Part shown: positions 9,070-16,808 of the stretch, one piece after another
Layout: every line of letters starts with the position of its first letter
Numbering within the stretch: the first letter of the stretch is position 1
Assembly: GCF_014196515.1 (NCBI RefSeq)
Contig: NZ_JACIDV010000005.1
Span: 62,001 to 126,000 of the forward strand
DNA length: 64,000 nucleotides
Source of the DNA: Rhizobium skierniewicense
GTDB taxonomy: Bacteria; Pseudomonadota; Alphaproteobacteria; Rhizobiales; Rhizobiaceae
Direction of reading: 5' to 3'
Translations under genes and position numbers: made by a program
Notes under the pieces: model-generated
Told to the model about the DNA's origin: nothing
What the model saw: the letters and a program-made list of their open reading frames with translations, nothing else
Database searches by the model: none

Positions 9070-9843
9070 ATGCTCGACATCTTAACAGCGGCCACATTAA
9101 AGGCTGGCAGGGAAATCATGGCGGTGCATGCGGCCGGTCCTCATGTGACGTACAAGAACGACTGTTCGCCCGTCACAGAAGCGGATCAACGGGCAGAAGC
9201 CGTGATTCTGGCAGCACTTGCATTGAACTTCCCCAACATACCGGTCATTGCCGAAGAAGCCGCCTCCGTCGGTCTCGTCCCCAAAGCCGAAGACGAGTTT
9301 TTTCTGGTGGACCCACTCGATGGCACCAAGGAATTTATTGCCGGCAAGCAGGACTTTACGGTCAACATCGCGCTGGTGCGCAATGGAACACCAGTTCTGG
9401 GCGTCGTCTACGCACCAGCGTTGAAAGTCATGTGGACAGGAGACGGCGAAGTTGCGCGAAAGGTCCAGGTCACCGACGATTTTGAACCGAGCGACGTTCG
9501 CAATGTGCGGTGCCGGGCCAAGCCGACCATTCCAATTGCGGTCATCAGCCGTTCGCACTGCACACCAAAGACCGAAGCCTTTGTCGCAGAACATGGTTTG
9601 ATCGACAGCATTTCCATCGGCTCTTCGCTCAAATTCTGCATGCTGGCCGAGGGCGCTGCCGACGTTTATCCACGCTTCAGCCGGACCATGATGTGGGATA
9701 CGGCGGCGGGTGATGCCGTGCTACGCGCGGCCGGCGGCATAACGCTCGATATTGCCGGCCTTCCCTTGCGATACGACGTTAAGGACAGCAGCGAGGACGC
9801 ACTCGCGAACCCTGATTTCATCGCTTGGGGCGCAGCACCTTAA
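9070..9843 (+). CDS. cysQ: 3'(2'),5'-bisphosphate nucleotidase CysQ
   Basis: 257 residues from the ATG at 9070, with AAGGA six bases ahead; an in-frame start at 8977 would add an unlikely non-conserved tail. Inositol-monophosphatase superfamily motifs are present: EE in IAEEAA, the metal site DPLDGTKEF and the C-terminal WDTAAGDAVLRAAGG. CysQ removes the 3' phosphate of PAP formed in sulphate assimilation and by acyl-carrier-protein turnover. It stands alone. Homologous inositol monophosphatases are the alternative, but the KEF after DGT favours CysQ. Confidence 0.88.
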   Translation: MLDILTAATLKAGREIMAVHAAGPHVTYKNDCSPVTEADQRAEAVILAALALNFPNIPVIAEEAASVGLVPKAEDEFFLVDPLDGTKEFIAGKQDFTVNIALVRNGTPVLGVVYAPALKVMWTGDGEVARKVQVTDDFEPSDVRNVRCRAKPTIPIAVISRSHCTPKTEAFVAEHGLIDSISIGSSLKFCMLAEGAADVYPRFSRTMMWDTAAGDAVLRAAGGITLDIAGLPLRYDVKDSSEDALANPDFIAWGAAP

Positions 9844-9922
9844 CGCACAAAAATTATTTTTATTTTTTTCTCCACAGCTATCCGGACGGCCACACAATCT
9901 CCCACGCAACGGAGATTGAAAG

Positions 9923-10957
9923 ATGACCGAACAGACGTCGAGACTTGAACTACCCTACATATTGCCCTCTCAGGCGCAAAAACATGTGACGCATAACGAA
10001 GCTCTGCAAAAGCTGGATGCCGTCACACAACTGACGATCAGGCGCGAAATCAGCCAACCACCCCAAACGATGGAGGATGGCGATTGCTTCCTCATCGCTT
10101 CCGTACCCACCGGAGAATGGGAGAGACACGGTGGGAAGCTCGGCCTGTGGCAGGACGACGCGTGGGTCTACATCGTTCCGCGTGAAGGATGGCGTGCGTG
10201 GTTTCTGGAAACCGGCCAGATGAGGGTGCTGAGCAATGGGAACTGGCAGGACATCCCCCTGCCCGCAGCAGGCGCTTTCGGACGATTGGGCATCAACGCC
10301 TCTGCGGATCCGCAAAACAGGCTCACGGTGGCATCACCGGCCAGCCTGTTCACCAACGAGGGTGGCGGGCACCAGATAAAGGTCAACAAGGCAGCACCGA
10401 CCGACACGGCATCGCTGCTGTTTCAATCCGGCTGGTCGGGTCGGGCCGAAATGGGATTGGCGGGAAACGACAGCTTTTCCATCAAGATGTCGGCAAATGG
10501 CGTGGATTGGAAAACAGCCCTCTCCATTTCCGGTGCAGGGCATGTCTCGCTGCCTGAGCGTCCGCTTGTGCGGGCAGGACGCGCCGTAGAAACTGTGTCT
10601 CACACGGCTGGCACCATCTCCGGTTTCACGGACCTGCCCGTCCAGCAAGGCGGCTTTGCACTGGGAAATAGTGTGGTCGATGTGCAGAAGGATCTGGTGG
10701 TACCCCTGACAGGCCTTTATCTGATCACACTGACACTGTCCGTTGTCGCATCCTCGGGCCACACCGTCACGCTCAGGATCAATGATGCCAACAGTTCCTT
10801 TGCGCTTGCGGGCACAACGTCCGCCGAAAACAGCACGCAATCAGCAAGCTTCATTGTATCCCTAAACGAGAAGGATCGCATCTCGCTGGCGCATGGCGGC
10901 GCGTGCCAATTGGCTTACGGAGCAGGAAAAACGGAGCTCTTGGTGGCGGCGCTGTAA
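9923..10957 (+). CDS. DUF2793 domain protein, phage-structure-like
   Basis: 344 residues. The N-terminal ~110 residues (LPYILPSQAQKHVTHNEALQ, then WERHGGKLGLWQDDAWVYI) match DUF2793, a domain found in tail-associated proteins of alphaproteobacterial prophages and gene-transfer agents and in stand-alone rhizobial genes. The rest is beta-rich, with a C-terminal C1q/TNF-like sandwich style (GLYLITLTLSVVASSGHTVTLRI). No signal peptide and no phage neighbours. GGAG ahead of the ATG supports the start. It may be a surface or particle protein kept after loss of a prophage; that is inference. Confidence 0.75.
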   Translation: MTEQTSRLELPYILPSQAQKHVTHNEALQKLDAVTQLTIRREISQPPQTMEDGDCFLIASVPTGEWERHGGKLGLWQDDAWVYIVPREGWRAWFLETGQMRVLSNGNWQDIPLPAAGAFGRLGINASADPQNRLTVASPASLFTNEGGGHQIKVNKAAPTDTASLLFQSGWSGRAEMGLAGNDSFSIKMSANGVDWKTALSISGAGHVSLPERPLVRAGRAVETVSHTAGTISGFTDLPVQQGGFALGNSVVDVQKDLVVPLTGLYLITLTLSVVASSGHTVTLRINDANSSFALAGTTSAENSTQSASFIVSLNEKDRISLAHGGACQLAYGAGKTELLVAAL

Positions 10958-10970
10958 GAAGTTCTCTTCC

Positions 10971-11005
10971 GCGCCTGTCGCTTGCCAAAAGCAGGCGGCA
11001 GGCGC
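10971..11005 (+). terminator. Long GC-rich hairpin after the DUF2793 gene
   Basis: GCGCCTG at 10971-10977 pairs with CAGGCGC at 10999-11005, and inner CGC/GCG and GC/GC pairs extend it around a CAAAA loop. It lies 13 bases after the stop. No T run follows, so termination is likely but not certain. Confidence 0.5.
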
Positions 11006-11254
11006 GATCAGATCGACCAAGATTCTAAGTCCAAGATAATATTATGAAATTCAGATATGGCGTTGCTGAACGTTATTGAGACAAAAAATAATAAAATGAT
11101 TTTTTTATTATGACACAAGAATCCAGCAAAGCTCGAACAAATCAGGCGAAACCATTCAAATTCTTAACAAAATGTCTCTGACTGCTTAGGTAATTTTTAA
11201 AGGTACGGCCCTAAAGTGCATCAGATATGGTCTTGAGTTTGTGTAGAGTGTCCA
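11006..11254. other. AT-rich regulatory region upstream of sciP
   Basis: About 250 bases, far richer in A and T than the surroundings. It holds an AT hairpin near 11088-11112, GANTC sites at 11021-11025 and 11119-11123, and a CtrA-like box at 11186-11200. No coding potential seen. Confidence 0.5.
11186..11200 (+). promoter_or_regulatory. CtrA-like box upstream of sciP
   Basis: TTAG-GTAATTT-TTAA differs from the TTAA-N7-TTAA CtrA consensus by one base. It lies 55 bases before the sciP ATG. In Caulobacter, sciP transcription is CtrA-dependent, which agrees. Confidence 0.5.
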
Positions 11255-11530
11255 ATGACCGAAATGATACGCCCACGAGTTAAATATGTCATCGGCCCCG
11301 ATGGCAGCCCTCTGACGATTGCCGATTTGCCTCCTGCGGACACGCGCCGCTGGGTCATTCGTCGAAAGGCAGAAGTTGTCGCAGCGGTACGAGGAGGGTT
11401 ATTGAGCCTCGAGGAAGCCTGCGAACGTTATACACTGACAGTGGAGGAATTTCTCTCCTGGCAGTCTTCCATCAGTGACCACGGTCTTGCTGGCCTGCGC
11501 ACCACGCGCATCCAGCAGTACCGCCACTAA
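11255..11530 (+). CDS. sciP: CtrA inhibitor SciP (DUF1153)
   Basis: 91 residues. The sequence RPRVKYVIGPDGSPLTIADL, then RWVIRRKAEVV and LSLEEACERYTLTVEEF, is the SciP/DUF1153 signature with a helix-turn-helix. In Caulobacter the protein binds DNA-bound CtrA and blocks its activation of G1-type promoters in swarmer cells. Here it lies 1.2 kb from ctrA on the same strand, with fliJ on the opposite strand in between. Length and conserved core match the family. Identification is confident; the regulatory wiring in this organism is inferred. Confidence 0.9.
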   Translation: MTEMIRPRVKYVIGPDGSPLTIADLPPADTRRWVIRRKAEVVAAVRGGLLSLEEACERYTLTVEEFLSWQSSISDHGLAGLRTTRIQQYRH

Positions 11531-11905
11531 ATTCTGTCGATGCCCGTCAAGGGGCATATCGACGGCAGAGAAATCGAGCGTCACCTTTCTCCATGGATTC
11601 GGGGATTGCGTGGCGCTGATTTGTTTTGTTCTCACGAAATCCTCATCGGCAATTATCGACGCTGGGCAAACTCTCAACCACCCTTTTGCAGACATTCATG
11701 ATGCAAAGGCATGAGACAAAGCACGCCGCATAAAAAAACCGCTCGTCCATTGAGCGGTTTTTTTTGATCCCGAAACAGGAATTTGCGTCGGGCAGATCTG
11801 GTTGAATGTGTCCAACGACAAGACGTGACGTCGCGCCATTGAAAGCAGCCTCCTGATCCACTGGCCGCCGTCAATGAGGACGTCTTTGTTTCTTTGATTT
11901 ATGCC
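11531..11905. other. Intergenic region between sciP and fliJ
   Basis: 375 bases between convergent genes. A short hairpin just after sciP (about 11537-11560: GATGCCC ... GGGGCAT) and the strong terminator at 11732-11765 are the only structures I see. The open frames that cross it show no conserved protein features. Confidence 0.45.
11732..11765. terminator. Bidirectional Rho-independent terminator
   Basis: AAAAAAACCGCTC and GAGCGGTTTTTTTT form a strong stem with a six-base loop, with A and T runs on either side. It separates sciP from the convergent fliJ. Confidence 0.9.
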
Positions 11906-12262
11906 TTACGCGCGAGCGCGAATGGCAACGTCTCGGCTTTCAAGGGCCGCTGCCCGTTCGAATTCCGCCTGGACCTCTTCCAGAACGGCTTCCGCCGCCT
12001 CTTCCTGCATCTTCAGTTCGCGAATGGAGACCTGAAGGTTATCCGCGCGCTGACGAGCAGCCTTGGCGAAAGTCGGGTAGGCGAAATGCGACGGATCGGT
12101 AATTCCCGATTTGCTCTCCTCCAGAGAAATCTGATGGACCAACTCCTTGGCCATTCGTTCGAATTCGGACATCATCGACTGCAATTGTTGCAACTGACGA
12201 CGTTTTTCGTTGACCTGAAATTCCTTCAGGCGAACTAGGCTGTCACGCGACTTCATACGCAA
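11906..12262 (-). CDS. fliJ: Flagellar export chaperone FliJ-like protein
   Basis: 118 residues, almost entirely alpha-helical coiled coil (RLKEFQVNEKRRQLQQLQSM, then a second helix with many Glu, Arg and Gln). This is the pattern of FliJ, the small soluble partner of the flagellar export ATPase FliI. FliJ is weakly conserved, so the name rests on size, coiled-coil pattern, the N-terminal SRDSLVRLKEFQVNEKRRQ and on its position beside ctrA, which regulates flagellar genes. It is divergent from ctrA and shares the 437-base regulatory region. Confidence 0.7.
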   Translation of the reverse strand: MRMKSRDSLVRLKEFQVNEKRRQLQQLQSMMSEFERMAKELVHQISLEESKSGITDPSHFAYPTFAKAARQRADNLQVSIRELKMQEEAAEAVLEEVQAEFERAAALESRDVAIRARA

Positions 12263-12371
12263 TACTCCGTGGATAGCGAGACCCCGGTAAAAACTGGAAC
12301 CGGCCCTTCACTCAGGCATGTGCCGGAATAATTCTGAAAAGTTACCGGACGTTAATAAAAAATCGACGTCG

Positions 12372-12387
12372 TTAACCTTTCGTTTAC
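12372..12387 (+). promoter_or_regulatory. CtrA-like box 1 in the ctrA/fliJ promoter region
   Basis: TTAA-CCTTTCG-TTTAC fits TTAA-N7-TTAAC with one mismatch. CtrA autoregulation of ctrA is established in Caulobacter and in Rhizobiales relatives. Confidence 0.55.
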
Positions 12388-12415
12388 GGGCATCGTTAAT
12401 GATAAGGCAGATCAT

Positions 12416-12430
12416 TTAAAGGTCGGTAAA
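12416..12430 (+). promoter_or_regulatory. CtrA-like box 2 in the ctrA/fliJ promoter region
   Basis: TTAA-AGGTCGG-TAAA, one mismatch from TTAA-N7-TTAA, 44 bases from box 1, so on nearly the same helix face. Confidence 0.45.
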
Positions 12431-12466
12431 TGCCAAGCCCGAAAAACAACGGGCACGACAATGTCA

Positions 12467-12530
12467 GAGTCGGTTGAATCACTTAGCGGGATAACTTCAC
12501 GCTATGGTTCATGTTTGGCGGTGCGGATTC
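12467..12530. promoter_or_regulatory. Three GANTC (CcrM) methylation sites upstream of ctrA
   Basis: GAGTC at 12467-12471, GAATC at 12476-12480 and GATTC at 12526-12530. CcrM methylates GANTC, and the methylation state of such sites controls a ctrA promoter in Caulobacter through GcrA. Two of the sites lie nine bases apart. Confidence 0.55.
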
Positions 12531-12699
12531 ACGTTGAATATCAGCAGACTGGAGCCACTATTTAATAAATTCTACACACCTTGCCAAAGGTAATTAGAAT
12601 TTGTTAACCATTTGGTGGCAGCCTGCAAATCAGGCAACGACTGGATCCGTATCGCGCAAAAGGCAATCATTACCTTCCGCGGCGGCAAAGGGGATAATT

Positions 12700-13404
12700 A
12701 TGCGGGTTCTATTGATCGAAGACGACAGCGCAACGGCTCAGAGCATTGAGCTGATGTTGAAGTCCGAAAGTTTCAACGTCTACACAACCGACCTCGGTGA
12801 GGAAGGCGTGGATCTTGGAAAGCTCTACGATTACGATATCATTCTTCTCGACCTCAACCTGCCCGACATGTCGGGTTACGAGGTACTGAGAACGCTCCGT
12901 CTTTCCAAGGTCAAGACACCGATCCTTATTCTTTCCGGTATGGCCGGCATTGAAGACAAGGTTCGCGGTCTCGGTTTCGGTGCGGATGACTATATGACCA
13001 AGCCTTTCCACAAGGATGAGCTTGTTGCACGTATTCACGCCATCGTTCGCCGCTCCAAGGGCCATGCCCAGTCGGTGATCGCAACGGGCGAGCTGATCGT
13101 GAACCTCGATGCCAAGACGGTGGAAGTTGGCGGTCAGCGCGTTCACCTCACCGGTAAGGAATACCAGATGCTGGAGCTTCTTTCGCTCCGCAAGGGCACC
13201 ACGCTCACCAAGGAAATGTTCCTCAACCATCTCTATGGCGGCATGGATGAGCCTGAACTGAAGATTATCGACGTTTTCATCTGCAAATTGCGCAAGAAGC
13301 TGGCGAATGCCGCTGGCGGTGCAAACTATATCGAAACGGTTTGGGGCCGTGGATACGTTCTGCGCGAGCCGGACGCTGTCACCGAGTTTCTCGAAACAGC
13401 TTGA
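12700..13404 (+). CDS. ctrA: Cell-cycle master response regulator CtrA
   Basis: 234 residues from the ATG at 12700, with AAGGGG seven bases ahead; codons back to 12601 are open but not conserved. OmpR-family architecture: receiver with Glu7-Asp8-Asp9, phospho-acceptor Asp51 (IILLDLNLP) and [11 protein letters not shown], then a winged-helix domain (about 125-225, with the [19 protein letters not shown] and WGRGYVL motifs). CtrA binds TTAA-N7-TTAA and controls replication initiation, division and flagellar genes. It is phosphorylated through CckA-ChpT; chpT is 0.7 kb downstream. The C terminus ends in Thr-Ala rather than the double Ala that aids ClpXP turnover in Caulobacter. Confidence 0.95.
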   Translation: MRVLLIEDDSATAQSIELMLKSESFNVYTTDLGEEGVDLGKLYDYDIILLDLNLPDMSGYEVLRTLRLSKVKTPILILSGMAGIEDKVRGLGFGADDYMTKPFHKDELVARIHAIVRRSKGHAQSVIATGELIVNLDAKTVEVGGQRVHLTGKEYQMLELLSLRKGTTLTKEMFLNHLYGGMDEPELKIIDVFICKLRKKLANAAGGANYIETVWGRGYVLREPDAVTEFLETA

Positions 13405-13428
13405 TACTCCCCAAGCACGCCCGCATAC

Positions 13429-13458
13429 AAAAAACCGCCCCTCTCCGGCGGTTTTTTT
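13429..13458 (+). terminator. Rho-independent terminator of ctrA
   Basis: AAAAACCGCC (13430-13439) pairs with GGCGGTTTTT (13447-13456), followed by further T. It ends the ctrA transcript 25 bases after the stop. Confidence 0.88.
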
Positions 13459-13508
13459 GTCTTTACGAACATCAAATTTCCGTCAGATCTCACAGGAAGT
13501 TACAGTCC

Positions 13509-14018
13509 ATGCATTTCAGACCTGCCCGGGCAGACGACGCGGCGAGCCTGGCGGCCATCTCGGTGGAAGTCTGGATTGGTACCTATGTGCGAAAAGGCGT
13601 TAATTCCGTCTTCGCCGAGTATGCCTTGAGCGAATTCACAGCAGCCAAATTCGAAGCCTTCCTCGCGAGCGAGAACGAGGCCGTCATTGTTTCGCAAAAC
13701 GAGAATGGCATCGATGGTTTTATCCGCCTGTCGTTTGACAGTCCGGCACCGGATTGTGACCGCTGCGCAACGGAAATCTGCACCTTGTATGTCCAGCCGA
13801 GACATCACGGGCGCAAGCTTGGCTCGGGCCTGTTGCACGAAGCGCTACGCCTGTGTCAGGCGCGGGATATTTCCGAGGTCTGGCTGGCTGTCAATTCTCA
13901 GAACACAAGGGCAATCGAATTCTACAAAGCCCACAGCTTCTCCCTCTCGGGGCAGACGCATTTCCGAATCGCGGATGAGGTCTATCTCAACGAGGTGATG
14001 AAGCGGAGGACCGTATGA
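13509..14018 (+). CDS. GNAT family N-acetyltransferase
   Basis: 169 residues from the ATG at 13509, with AGGAAG nine bases ahead. GNAT features: N-terminal RPARADDAASLAAISVEVW, the acetyl-CoA loop YVQPRHHGRKLGSGLLHEA (Q-x-x-x-G-x-G/S type) and AVNSQNTRAIEFYKAHSF near the end. It transfers an acetyl group from acetyl-CoA to an amine; the target, small molecule or protein, is unknown. It lies between ctrA and chpT but has its own ribosome site and is cut off by the ctrA terminator. No evidence ties it to the cell cycle. Confidence 0.88.
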   Translation: MHFRPARADDAASLAAISVEVWIGTYVRKGVNSVFAEYALSEFTAAKFEAFLASENEAVIVSQNENGIDGFIRLSFDSPAPDCDRCATEICTLYVQPRHHGRKLGSGLLHEALRLCQARDISEVWLAVNSQNTRAIEFYKAHSFSLSGQTHFRIADEVYLNEVMKRRTV

Positions 14019-14021
14019 ATC

Positions 14022-14073
14022 GGCCCCAAGGCTAGAGCGTTCCCTTGTTAAATGGAAACGTTCTAGCGGGGCC
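14022..14073. repeat. Palindromic repeat element (CTAGAGCGTT-N12-GGAAACG type), copy 1
   Basis: A large palindrome: GGCCCC (14022-14027) and GGGGCC (14068-14073) outside, GCTAGAGCGTT (14031-14041) and AACGTTCTAGC (14057-14067) inside. The core CTAGAGCGTT-N12-GGAAACG recurs at 63105-63133. It sits between convergent genes and may also terminate transcription. Confidence 0.7.
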
Positions 14074-14113
14074 ACCAGAGGCAGCCCCGATCACCATATC
14101 GTGTTACGCTCGA

Positions 14114-14764
14114 TCAGGCGGCGTCGATGGTAAACGCCGTGAAGACGATTCGGTCGTCGTGAACGGCGTATTCAATCGTCATCCCCGCCTCATGTGCCAT
14201 CAGAAGCGTGTAATAAGACTGTACGGAATGGGCATCAACCGCTTCCTCTTCGGTGCCTTCAGACAGTGCAACGAACTTCGCAGGCAGACGCATCATGCGT
14301 CCCTTCACTGTGATTTCGAAGCGCGCGTCCGTCTCAGGGTTTTCAAGCACCACGTCCACGTTGCCACCGCGTGGAATAGCGCTGTAGGCGACGAGGAACA
14401 GGTTCAGCAGCATTTTAACGCGGTTTTTGGGCACGATGGCACGCGGACCGTTCCAGGTGACTTCGGCTTTCTTTTCGGCAGCGGCGAAATCCTTGGCTGC
14501 CTTTTCTGCCTCACCCGTGTCGATTGAGGCGCCGGCAGAGCCGGATGCGCCAAAGGCGAGACGAGCAAATTTCAGGCGAACGGAGGCGTTGACCGCGGAT
14601 GTCCTGATCAGATCGAGCGCATCGGCGTCCGAGCCGCCCTCATCCAGCAGTTCCAGTCCATTGTTGATCGCTCCGACAGGAGAAATCACGTCATGGCATA
14701 CGCGACTGCACAGAAGGGCCGCCAGATCGGCGCCGGACAGCGTCAGGTTTGGTTTGCTCGTCAT
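14114..14764 (-). CDS. chpT: Histidine phosphotransferase ChpT
   Basis: 216 residues. The N-terminal two-helix dimerisation segment carries the phospho-acceptor His24 (CSRVCHDVISPVGAINNGLE), and the C-terminal part is a degenerate, non-ATP-binding kinase-like domain. ChpT relays phosphate from the hybrid kinase CckA to CtrA and CpdR. Its presence 0.7 kb from ctrA, with sciP nearby, makes a compact cell-cycle cluster. Identification is firm from the H box and length. It is divergent from eipA, and the 154-base gap between them holds a CtrA-like box. Confidence 0.92.
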   Translation of the reverse strand: MTSKPNLTLSGADLAALLCSRVCHDVISPVGAINNGLELLDEGGSDADALDLIRTSAVNASVRLKFARLAFGASGSAGASIDTGEAEKAAKDFAAAEKKAEVTWNGPRAIVPKNRVKMLLNLFLVAYSAIPRGGNVDVVLENPETDARFEITVKGRMMRLPAKFVALSEGTEEEAVDAHSVQSYYTLLMAHEAGMTIEYAVHDDRIVFTAFTIDAA

Positions 14765-14835
14765 AAAATTCTCTCCTGCGCAAGGGTTGCGCGGACTGTG
14801 TGGAAGTTATTAAGCCATAATGACATCATATTTGG

Positions 14836-14850
14836 TAAACCGATTGTTAA
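14836..14850 (+). promoter_or_regulatory. CtrA-like box between chpT and eipA
   Basis: TAAA-CCGATTG-TTAA, one mismatch from TTAA-N7-TTAA, 68 bases before the eipA ATG. The Brucella eipA gene is a reported CtrA target, which fits. Confidence 0.45.
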
Positions 14851-14918
14851 TATCATAGTTTCAAAATGCCAAATGCCTTAACAGGGCAAAACGAATAAAC
14901 AGACGGACGGACTTGACG

Positions 14919-15509
14919 ATGCGATTTACCGAACTCCGCACCATTGCACGCCTGGGACTGGTAAAGATTTTCGTGGTACTCGCGAGCCTTTGCATTTCCT
15001 CGGGCCATGCCGCTGCCCAAAGCAGTGACCAATATTCATTTCAGGAAATTATTGATGCAGGTCACGGTTTCTTTGGTGAAACGACCGGCGGGCTTGCGAA
15101 GGTCGTCGAGCGTGCTTTTCAACAATATGGCCTGCCCAACGGCTACATTCTCGGCCAGGAAGGTTCCGGTGCCTTTGTTGCTGGCCTGACCTATGGAGAA
15201 GGCCAGCTTTACACCAAGAACGCCGGTCAGCACCCCGTTTTCTGGCAGGGTCCGTCGCTGGGACTGGATTATGGCGGCCAGGGCACGCGCGCCATGATGC
15301 TGGTCTACAACCTTCCCGCAGTCGATTCGCTTTACCGTCGTTATGGCGGCGTCAGCGGCTCTGCCTTCATCGTCGCGGGTGTGGGCATGACCGTTTTGAA
15401 AAACAGCGATGTCACCATTGCTCCGATCAGAACCGGCATCGGCGCACGTCTCGGCATCAATGTCGGTTACCTCAAGCTCACCCAGCAGCCAACTTGGAAC
15501 CCGTTCTGA
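14919..15509 (+). CDS. eipA: Envelope integrity protein A (DUF1134)
   Basis: 196 residues from the ATG at 14919; a TTG two codons earlier is possible. A signal peptide (cleavage near GHAAA-QSS) precedes the DUF1134 domain (FQEIIDAGHGFFGETTGGLA, then SGAFVAGLTYGEGQLY and a basic C-terminal strand). In Brucella, EipA is a periplasmic beta-barrel-like protein needed for envelope integrity and for O-polysaccharide-dependent fitness, and its gene is under CtrA control. The local CtrA-like box and the chpT neighbour agree. High confidence for the family, moderate for the same role here. Confidence 0.88.
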   Translation: MRFTELRTIARLGLVKIFVVLASLCISSGHAAAQSSDQYSFQEIIDAGHGFFGETTGGLAKVVERAFQQYGLPNGYILGQEGSGAFVAGLTYGEGQLYTKNAGQHPVFWQGPSLGLDYGGQGTRAMMLVYNLPAVDSLYRRYGGVSGSAFIVAGVGMTVLKNSDVTIAPIRTGIGARLGINVGYLKLTQQPTWNPF

Positions 15510-15665
15510 TTCGCAATATCAGCAATTGTGCATAATATGGTCACCGTCGATCAGGTCTGGCGCAAGTTTGACGTGGGATGATCGAAGGCTTGTAGTAACA
15601 GACCCAACCGTTGAAATGCCATCATGGATGGCCATCATTGCCTTTTGTGAGTGGAGACGACCCGC

Positions 15666-16763
15666 GTGATCGAATACGCCCTTCTTTTCGGACTCGGTTT
15701 TCTCTCTGCCATTTTGCTGGTTTCGCTGTTGGCGCCGTCGATCCATCGCCGCATCGTCGTTTATACAGAAAAGCGATTGCGCGCGACGATGCCGATCAGT
15801 CCGCAGGAGGTTCGCGCACAGAAAGACATGGCGCGCGCGCTCTATGCGGCAGAAAATGCCCGCACCCGCCAGGAACTGGACGCGGAACGTGAAAAAGCAC
15901 ATTCCCTGAAGTTCAGAAACGACAGCGCACTGAGCGACACCACGGCCCTTCTGGCCGAAACGCGTGAACTGAAAAGCCAGATCGAAACGCTGACACTGGA
16001 GGCAAGCGAGTTACGCGCCAAAGCGCTTCGCCACGAAGATGCATCGGCACGCTTGAAGGCTGCCTTGAACGACGCCGAGGAAACCGCGATCTCCCGCACG
16101 CAGGAAATCTCCAACCTCACCAAACGCGTCAGTGCCATTTCCCGCGAGCTCGATGACCTGAAAATAGCGCTGTCGGCCCGCGACATCGAAGTGGAGCAAG
16201 CAAAACACAAGCTCGCCTCCTGGCGCAAAGAGCGTGAGACGATCACAAAGGAATTGGAAGAGGCCGCAGCGAGAAACCGCGAAGCCGCTCACCAGATGAC
16301 CCGCGAAAGCCGCAAGATCGCCAGGCTCGAAGAACAGCTTGCAACGGAAGCAGCCCGCAATGCCGACAACGAAACCCTCTTGGAACGTCGGGCTCAGGAA
16401 ATCAGCCGCCTGAAAGGCGTCGCCACCGGGAACGGTGGAAGCAACCGACTCGAACCCGCACACACTGAAAAACCCCTGCCCCAAATTATCGCCACGCCTG
16501 AGCAGATTGCGCGGGAAATTGAAGACATTCGTCATCAAGGAACCGCACTGACCGAGCGTTTGTTGAATGGCAAGGGCACTGGCAATGACGATGCGATCCG
16601 CAACGAGATTTCACAGATTGCCGCGCGTATGATCGCCTTGACCGCAGCCCAGGAGGGCACGGCCTCGACCCTACCCTCACTCATTTCGAATGTCTCGAAC
16701 AAAAGCAGCCGAAAAAACCTCGCGAGCCGTGCAAGCGACATCATGGCGGGGCAAAAAGCCTAA
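15666..16763 (+). CDS. Membrane-anchored coiled-coil protein, hypothetical
   Basis: About 365 residues from the GTG at 15666, with GGAG nine bases ahead; an upstream GTG at 15651 is also open. One N-terminal membrane helix (YALLFGLGFLSAILLVSLLA) is followed by about 270 residues of nearly unbroken coiled coil rich in Glu, Arg, Lys and Ala, with a less regular C-terminal ~80 residues. It is the type of conserved rhizobial protein without a named family that spans or organises the envelope. It starts about 160 bases after eipA and may be co-expressed with it. No enzymatic motif. Confidence 0.7.
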   Translation: MIEYALLFGLGFLSAILLVSLLAPSIHRRIVVYTEKRLRATMPISPQEVRAQKDMARALYAAENARTRQELDAEREKAHSLKFRNDSALSDTTALLAETRELKSQIETLTLEASELRAKALRHEDASARLKAALNDAEETAISRTQEISNLTKRVSAISRELDDLKIALSARDIEVEQAKHKLASWRKERETITKELEEAAARNREAAHQMTRESRKIARLEEQLATEAARNADNETLLERRAQEISRLKGVATGNGGSNRLEPAHTEKPLPQIIATPEQIAREIEDIRHQGTALTERLLNGKGTGNDDAIRNEISQIAARMIALTAAQEGTASTLPSLISNVSNKSSRKNLASRASDIMAGQKA

Positions 16764-16808
16764 CACCTTCAAGCGTCTATCCGGTCGCTACAAACAGGAT
16801 GGAATCAA

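Larger units (their letters stand above)
12263..12699. other. ctrA promoter and leader region
   Basis: 437 bases between fliJ and ctrA without a gene. It contains two near-consensus CtrA boxes, three GANTC methylation sites and an AT-rich stretch (about 12540-12615) ending with a further half site TTAAC at 12604-12608. The arrangement is that of an autoregulated, methylation-sensitive ctrA promoter region. Confidence 0.6.

Noticed and set aside
11399..11714. Possible small genes between sciP and fliJ
   Set aside because: Frames on both strands lack ribosome sites and conserved features, and one overlaps sciP.
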